Part shown: positions 59,701 through 64,000 of the stretch, piece by piece | Numbering within the stretch: position 1 is the first letter of the stretch | Layout of the letters: each line of letters starts with the position of its first letter | Assembly (NCBI GenBank): GCA_034509495.1 | Contig: CM067525.1 | Location: 2,713,280 to 2,777,279 of the forward strand | Direction of reading: 5' to 3' | Length of the DNA stretch: 64,000 bases | From: Acestrorhynchus altus | Taxonomy: Eukaryota; Chordata; Actinopteri; Characiformes; Acestrorhynchidae | Notes under the pieces: model-generated | Seen by the model: the letters and a program-made list of their open reading frames with translations, nothing else | The model's database searches: none | Told to the model about the DNA's origin: nothing | Translations under genes and position numbers: made by a program

Positions 59701-62065
59701 CAGGAGAAGGAAACTTTCAATGGAAGTCAATAAGGTTGAGTTTTGATGCTACGACCTTGGCACCTGTTATTGGGAAGTTTCTTCCATTCTTCTTTGCAGA
59801 ACTTCTCAAGCTCCATTAGATTGGATGGGGAGCATCGTACATAGCCATTTTTAGATATCTTAGATATCTAGAGATCTTCAATCAGGTTCAGGTCTGGGCT
59901 TTGGCTGGGCCACTCAAGGTGGTAACTTTCTAGCACAACAAACTAGCAATGACAGGCCCAACACATTTCCCTGCACAAACGTGTTACTGTTCACCCTCAA
60001 AGTCACCAAGTCATTCATGGCTCAGAACACTGCAGTTGAAGAGTACCTGAACATTGTCCTCTCCATCCACCCTTAAGCCCGGCTGAGTCTAATTAGTAGT
60101 GGCATTGAGCTACACTAATGAGCCTTTACGGCAGACTGAGGGAGGTTAACGTTGGATTACGCTTTCTGAAGGTTGTACAGAGCATTACATAAGGACACAC
60201 CCAGATGAAAAGTTGTGACTTTACAAACACCAAACATCAGCACTGTAGCTGAGGAACTGTATCTCCAACTCTATATATCCTGTACACTGAAGCAAGCTAG
60301 TAGTTCTTTTAACGTTTCATGTTGTAAGCAAATGAGTGTAGTTTCGCAATAGTTTCTCCATATTACTAGCACCACCCTCCTTCACTCTCGGAGTAACCAG
60401 CAAGCTGATTGGGTCTTTTTTATAGAGGAGGGACATTCAAGCTTCATGAGAACTCCAATTCATATTTCGACTGGTGATCGGTCTCCTCATTTAAATCTCA
60501 CAATCTTTAACTGCACACAGTACTGTTGTCCAGAGGACTCATGTCCCTGCCATGAGTCACAGTGCTCATCACAATGCACAGATATGAATGGCTGCGTAGC
60601 TTCATGTGATATTAGAAAAGCATGTGATTGGTCTGTTCGGCCACCAAACCTGTAGTGTAAAGTCGAGAAACATTCATAGTTCTCAAACAGGTCTCATTGG
60701 TTATAGGCCCAAGTCCAGGTCTGGATAGGTCTGGTCCTCAGTCTGCATTTCTGCTAACAGCTGTGAATTTCCTAAGCAATCAGAGCTTCAGATGAGTGTC
60801 TGGATGTTCAACGAATCAAGGCACTGACATAATTTACGGATTCTACCAGGAGTGTGTAGAAACCTGGGGCTCAAACCCAAATGTGCAACCATCCTTTGAC
60901 CTGACCAAGGGTTGGAGTCACAGGGGCAAACTAAGGTGGTTTTGGGCTGGAGTTCAGCATGGCTTCTGGATAGGTGCATGAAGCTGAAGCTCCTCCACAA
61001 GGTGATAGAAAGGTACAGGGAGGCAATTGGGAGGTGGAGGGTGTGATGTTTGACGTGATGATGCAGTGAGAGTGAGTGGTTATATGGGCTGAGTGGGAGG
61101 AGATGGGGATGTGGACCATCTAACTCCATTGTGTATATTCACTCCTCTGTTCCTAAACGGAAGCCAGGGTGAACGTTGGGTATACTGTACACAAAGAGGT
61201 TGGGGATTAAGTGTGTGTTTGTGTGCTCACCAATATAGACAAAGAGAGTGCTGCGAGTGTGTACCTGTCCAAAAACACTGTTGAGCAGGTTTGTGTACAC
61301 TTCTTCATTTGACTTCTTGCTTTTTGATTTCTTTGGTGTTTCTCCTGACGGCGTCTTCCGGAGGGCAGGTTTCAGAGAGGCTCCGTCAGCTGATTGGGCA
61401 GCTTTGGCACTGGGGGTCAAAGCGAGTTTTGCAGTGAGACAAAGACAGATTACTGGTTTCATTATTTTAAAACAATTGTTCAACATTATTTGTTAAATGT
61501 AAATTTTAAATTAATTAAAGTGGCCTCCTGGTGGCTGCTGATTGCCATCGGCGGCCAGAGTCCGATAGAGCACAATTAGCCATGCTCTGTCTGGGGGGCA
61601 TTCTTTCCTCACTTGGTGCCCAGTGCTGTAATCACCCAGTGCTTTCCTCTGAGCACTGAAAAGCAGTGCTGGCCAGCTTTATGTGTGTCGGATGAGGCAT
61701 GTCTGTGGAAGAGAGTCCTAAATGGACTGGGTAATTGGGGGACAAATGTATGGACACATCTTCTAATGAATGCTTTCAGCTACTTTAAATTGCGTCCATT
61801 GCTGACACAGCTTGTTTAGTCCCTGTAGAGACATACTGCCAATAGAATAGGACTCTCCGGAGGATATAAACATGAGCCTATTGGCACCATATCTAATGCC
61901 AGGTGTGGGCTAGAGGGGTATAAAGACCCCCAGCATTGGAGCAGTGGAGGAGTTCACTCTCTGTAAACAACCTGGGAAAGGACACATGTAAAGGGGGCTA
62001 ATATAATGTCACGAGCATCTCCTGTACCTGTCAGTAGAGGCCGTTCTCTCTGTCTGCTGTGCCAT
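56742..62065 (-). CDS. cabp4: CaBP4-like EF-hand calcium-binding protein, seven coding exons
   Basis: Coding exons, in transcript order: 62065-62028, 61409-61265, 59271-59241, 58467-58324, 58218-58109, 57258-57111 and 56770-56742. They total 645 nt, i.e. 214 residues plus TAG, and all junctions are GT-AG with matching phases. Seen: a Lys/Ser-rich tail (residues 1-55), then NLLNSVFG and RELSQPELDEL, then four EF-hand units: EF1 loop 81-92 (DYDQDGYLNYKD), a degenerate EF2 around 112-131, EF3 158-169 (DTDGDGKITLDE) and EF4 195-206 (DLNGDGTVDFDE). The end is FVMMLSVQ. Known: CaBPs are calmodulin-like; CaBP4 binds Cav1.4 at photoreceptor terminals and shifts its activation. Family choice: LLN-VFG before RELxxxELDEL and IKMR before GG match CaBP4 better than CaBP1/2/5, and there is no N-terminal Gly for myristoylation. 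Odd: EF1 position 12 is Asp where Glu is usual. The CaBP family call is near certain; the paralogue is likely. Confidence 0.9.
57111..57258 (-). CDS. cabp4: cabp4-like coding exon 6 (EF3 and most of EF4)
   Basis: 148 nt between TGTGTTAG and GATG|GTAGGT. Encodes residues 157-205 plus one base of Glu206: EF3 loop DTDGDGKITLDE, the helix LLGEKLKKGELEEIL, and EF4 loop DLNGDGTVDFD. All chelating positions are present except the EF4 position-12 Glu, whose codon is split by the next intron. Confidence 0.95.
57405..57850 (-). mobile_element. Tc1/mariner fragment in cabp4 intron 5
   Basis: Read on the minus strand the sequence gives GIFQKDNVLAQHG, a decayed form of the FQQDNAxxH motif around the second catalytic Asp. 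A stretch typical of the central transposase lies upstream. No inverted termini or intact frame remain. It sits wholly within the 850-nt intron, so it does not disturb coding. Confidence 0.5.
58109..58218 (-). CDS. cabp4: cabp4-like coding exon 5 (degenerate EF2, central linker)
   Basis: 110 nt between TTTGCAG and CAG|GTAAAG. Encodes residues 120-156: GGLMDFDDFCELMGPRMM then VETAHMLGLKELKCSFKQ. The calcium loop of EF2 lacks the D-x-D-x-DG pattern, as in all CaBPs, so this hand should not bind calcium. ETAHMLG is the CaBP4-like linker. Confidence 0.94.
58324..58467 (-). CDS. cabp4: cabp4-like coding exon 4 (EF1 and start of EF2)
   Basis: The acceptor follows a run of T ending in TTTAG. Encodes residues 72-119 and one base of 120: EF1 loop DYDQDGYLNYKD, then CMRTMGYMPTEMELLEI, a CaBP signature, and QQIKMR. 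The donor is taken as T|GTGAGT, which restores the frame of the next exon (KMR-L-GG). An alternative donor two bases upstream (AG|GTGTGA) would shift the frame and is rejected. Confidence 0.93.
59241..59271 (-). CDS. cabp4: cabp4-like coding exon 3, 31-nt micro-exon
   Basis: Only 31 nt between TTTCTTCAG and GTAAGTAA, both strong splice sites. It encodes ERELSQPELD plus the first base of Glu72. A very short exon encoding the RELxPEEL linker is a feature of the CaBP family. Easily missed by ORF-based gene finding. Confidence 0.92.
59735..59940 (-). mobile_element. Tc1-like fragment in cabp4 intron 2
   Basis: The + strand phrase with ttccattcttctttgca, atcaggttcaggtctggg and tggctgggccactcaagg is the antisense of the N-terminal/central transposase of a widespread fish Tc1 family. 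Only about 200 bp remain. Intron 2 also holds the short GC-box repeat near 60.4 kb; the rest of it shows nothing I recognise. Confidence 0.5.
60385..60435 (+). repeat. Single dispersed copy of the 50-bp CCAAT/GC-box repeat
   Basis: CAAGCTGATTGGGTCTTTTT then a degenerate GGAGGGAC matches the unit arrayed at 22.97-23.11 kb. Here it occurs once, in intron 2 of the cabp4-like gene, so the array grew from an interspersed sequence rather than arising locally. Confidence 0.6.
61265..61409 (-). CDS. cabp4: cabp4-like coding exon 2 (N-terminal tail)
   Basis: Acceptor TTTGACCCCCAG and donor CAG|GTACAC give 145 nt. It encodes residues 13-61: a Lys/Ser/Pro-rich segment (TPKKSKSKKS) and then YTNLLNSVFGQ, which parallels the CaBP4 segment before EF1. 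The basic, disordered tail has the CaBP4-type character rather than the short myristoylated N-terminus of CaBP1/2. Confidence 0.88.
61738..61965 (+). mobile_element. Non-autonomous Tc1-like MITE fragment in cabp4 intron 1
   Basis: It opens with ACAAATGTATGGACACATCT, a decayed inverted terminus of the family that ends in the 54.47 kb copy. It then carries the internal phrases 'ttggcaccatatctaatg' and 'gtgtgggctagaggggtat' shared with 54.18 kb. The 3' half is missing. Intron 1 is otherwise unremarkable. Confidence 0.6.
62028..62065 (-). CDS. cabp4: cabp4-like coding exon 1 (start codon)
   Basis: ATG at 62065-62063 opens MAQQTERTASTD and the exon ends AG|GTACAG (phase 2), completed by T of the next exon to Ser13. 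A pyrimidine-rich tract ending in CCCATAG lies directly before A-ATG, so this may be the start of a second exon with a 5'UTR exon upstream. No other in-frame ATG joins better. The start is the least certain boundary of the gene. Confidence 0.7.
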
Positions 62066-62509
62066 TCTATGGGAAACAGAGAGAATGATGAGTCCTTTGT
62101 GGTCAGAGTTTAGAACACTTACTGTCTCGGTAGAGTACCGAAAAATTCTGTATGAAACATAACATTATTGGACCCCCTTTTTAGTACAACACAGAACCAT
62201 TTTAAAAGTTTCTACATAGAACCATATACAGCAGGTTATTACCTGAACCATTTAACCAGGTAAAAATCCATACATGGATACATCAAATGGTAATAATAGG
62301 TTTAAATATTTAAATTATTAATTAAATTCTGAATAACACATAAAATATATAAAAAAAATGTTTGTGAACCTTTTAGAACTTTCAAAGTTTCTGCATAAAA
62401 CGTCATCGGATTTTCACAGTAGATAAGGAGAACTGAAACATTACACTTGTTCATTGTCAGTAACTGTTGATTAGTCCAATAAAGAATTACTGCACATTCC
62501 TCCACGAAA
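62066..62509. other. Upstream flank of the cabp4-like start
   Basis: Expected place of the promoter or a 5'UTR intron. No CpG island or TATA box stood out; AT-rich. Confidence 0.35.
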
Positions 62510-62600
62510 AACAGCTTCAAATCCGTTTTGATTTGTTGTGCTTGGGGTCGTTGTCTTGCTGCTTGACCCACGTTCTCAAGCACCTCCATATATATACATC
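62510..62600 (-). mobile_element. Tc1 fragment, third family
   Basis: 'ttggggtcgttgtcttgctg' and 'cttgacccacgttctc' are the same antisense block as at 55.4 kb. Confidence 0.6.
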
Positions 62601-63412
62601 CCAGTTTCACAGACCTTGTATCTTCACTGTATCTCCATGTCGCTCTTTATATTATATCAGAACAGTTTGATAAATGGACCAATCAAAAAAATCTTTTTAC
62701 AATGACTTCCATTGAAAATGGAGGGTCTTTCTTTTTCAATTGATATTTTTGTCAACATCATTTATACATATTCATATATCATATTTAGTGCACAAATAGA
62801 AATTATGCAAAATGACTTGCATAGATTTTTTTTCTTGTTATTATTTTAAAAATACATGTTTTACACAGAAATGATGTGTGTGTGTGTGTACTGACAAATG
62901 GGCTGGAGTTAAAAGAACATAAAAATCTAACCAGTTCAATAAATGCAGCAGTCAGAACCTACAGTTCAGCTATAAACCATGAGTGGTTCTATACTGAACA
63001 CTGGCTGCTGCATTACAGCTGGATTTACCCACCAACACTAAACACAACACCCCTAGAACCCACCCACCTCAGCAGCCCCACACTGTCCTACCTTCAGCCA
63101 GTGCAACAGTCCACAGAAGACAGCGATGGGTGTTATTTGAGTTAATGTATATGTGCCTCCTTCACGTAACTGCACCAAGGGACTGTTTAGATTGAACGAC
63201 CTGTCGTGATCTCTCGACTTCCAGTCATCCCTGCTCCTCCTCTTCCTCCTCCTCCTTCCATCAGGGGACTAAGAGGTGATTATCTGGCTAAATGTGGTCA
63301 GATTAAATGCTGAAACATGCAAGTGTGTGTGTGACTGTGGAACGACGCTGAAGGGGAAGTCAGAATCAGAGTAACCTACAGACATGCAACCTCAGTCACA
63401 TATAACAAACTG

Positions 63413-63415
<3 letters not shown>
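62601..63415. other. Unassigned
   Basis: Nothing recognised. Confidence 0.4.

Positions 63416-63479
<64 letters not shown>
63416..63479 (+). repeat. (AAT)n microsatellite
   Basis: About 21 uninterrupted units; it may have grown from the 3' tail of the adjacent LINE, which lies antisense. Confidence 0.97.
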
Positions 63480-63481
<2 letters not shown>

Positions 63482-63599
63482 TGATAAATTTTATTTCAAA
63501 GGCACCTTTCTGGCACTCAAGGACACCGTAGAAAAGAGTAAAATAGACAATAAAATGAAATAATAAAAAACAAGATCAATTATCAGAAAAATAAAATAA

Positions 63600-63913
63600 C
63601 AGAGAATAAAAATAATAGTCAGACAGTGAAGGCAGTCCTAACCAGGTGTGTTTTGAGAGTAGATTTAAGGTTTGGAAGTGAATTTATGTTCCTAATGTAA
63701 GGTGGTAGGGAGTTCCAGAGTTGGGCAGCAGAGCAACTGAAAGCTCTGCTCCCCATGGTGGTGGGACGGGCGGATGGGACAGACAGGTGGATGGAGGAAA
63801 AAGATCTGAGGGAGCGAGAGGGAGTAGCAACATGGAGAAGATTGAAAAGATATGGTGGAGAGAGATTGTGCAAGGCCTTGAAAGGGAACAGAAGGATTTT
63901 GTATTCATGGATA
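63600..63913 (-). mobile_element. LINE reverse-transcriptase 3' end
   Basis: Minus strand reads KALHNLSPPYLFNLL, then SRAFSCSAAQLWNSLPPYIR and LKSTLKTHLVRTAF. This is the typical C-terminus of fish L2/CR1-type non-LTR elements, up to its own stop at 63619. Truncated 5' by the SINE, as LINE copies usually are. Confidence 0.85.
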
Positions 63914-64000
63914 GGGTGGCCCACCACTCAGGGCATGTGTGCCCACTGCCCCTAGTGTGTGAACTCATTGTGTGTATGTCACTGTGTGGATGGGTTAAAT
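63914..64000 (+). mobile_element. tRNA-related SINE, copy 4, cut by window end
   Basis: 'tgtgtgcccactgcccctag', 'tgtgtgaactcattgtgtgt' and 'tgtgtggatgggttaaat' equal the central part of the 42.4 kb SINE. The 5' part is missing. Confidence 0.75.

Noticed and set aside
60446..60655. Cys-rich 69-codon frame that looks like a small secreted peptide.
   Set aside because: No signal peptide, no splice context, in an intron of the cabp4-like gene on the opposite strand; Cys pattern matches no family I know.

Overview
This is eukaryotic, vertebrate, almost certainly teleost fish DNA. It has long intergenic stretches, GT-AG introns, microsatellites, a mermaid/DANA-like tRNA-derived SINE, a second tRNA-like SINE, LINE 3' debris and a dense litter of broken Tc1/mariner elements. 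The mix of Tc1 families and SINEs suggests an otophysan fish (characin, catfish or relative), but that is inference. Nothing prokaryotic was seen: no operons, CRISPR arrays or phage genes.

One protein-coding gene can be read with confidence. It is a CaBP-type EF-hand calcium sensor, best matched to CABP4, on the minus strand. Seven coding exons lie between 62065 (ATG) and 56742 (TAG). All splice phases join and the product is 214 residues. EF-hands 3 and 4 look intact, EF2 is degenerate as in the family, and EF1 has Asp instead of Glu at loop position 12. Its introns hold three transposon fragments.

Layout: 1-14 kb is repeat-rich (nested Tc1, an internally deleted Tc1 family, a dispersed family with paired TACGTCA sites, a fold-back element and a purine-rich simple-sequence block). 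At 14.0-16.1 kb there is a 32-bp minisatellite, then two CpG/GC-box/CCAAT-rich promoter-like blocks with no coding gene recognised beside them. 16-56 kb is a gene desert with at least ten Tc1/mariner fragments, fold-back repeats, two small GC-box-bearing tandem arrays (22.97 and 23.67 kb), a SINE inserted with clear target-site duplication (49.65 kb), and telomere-like arrays on opposite strands (48.5 and 53.1 kb). Several unique-looking stretches inside the desert could be conserved non-coding elements, but that cannot be tested from one sequence. 56.7-62.1 kb is the CaBP gene. 62.1-64 kb is its upstream flank, ending in a LINE fragment abutting a SINE cut by the window edge.

I found no convincing new biological system. 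The best leads are the EF1 substitution in the CaBP gene, the gene-less CpG promoter pair, the two-armed fold-back family, the GC-box minisatellites, and two near-identical Tc1 copies that share a frameshift.
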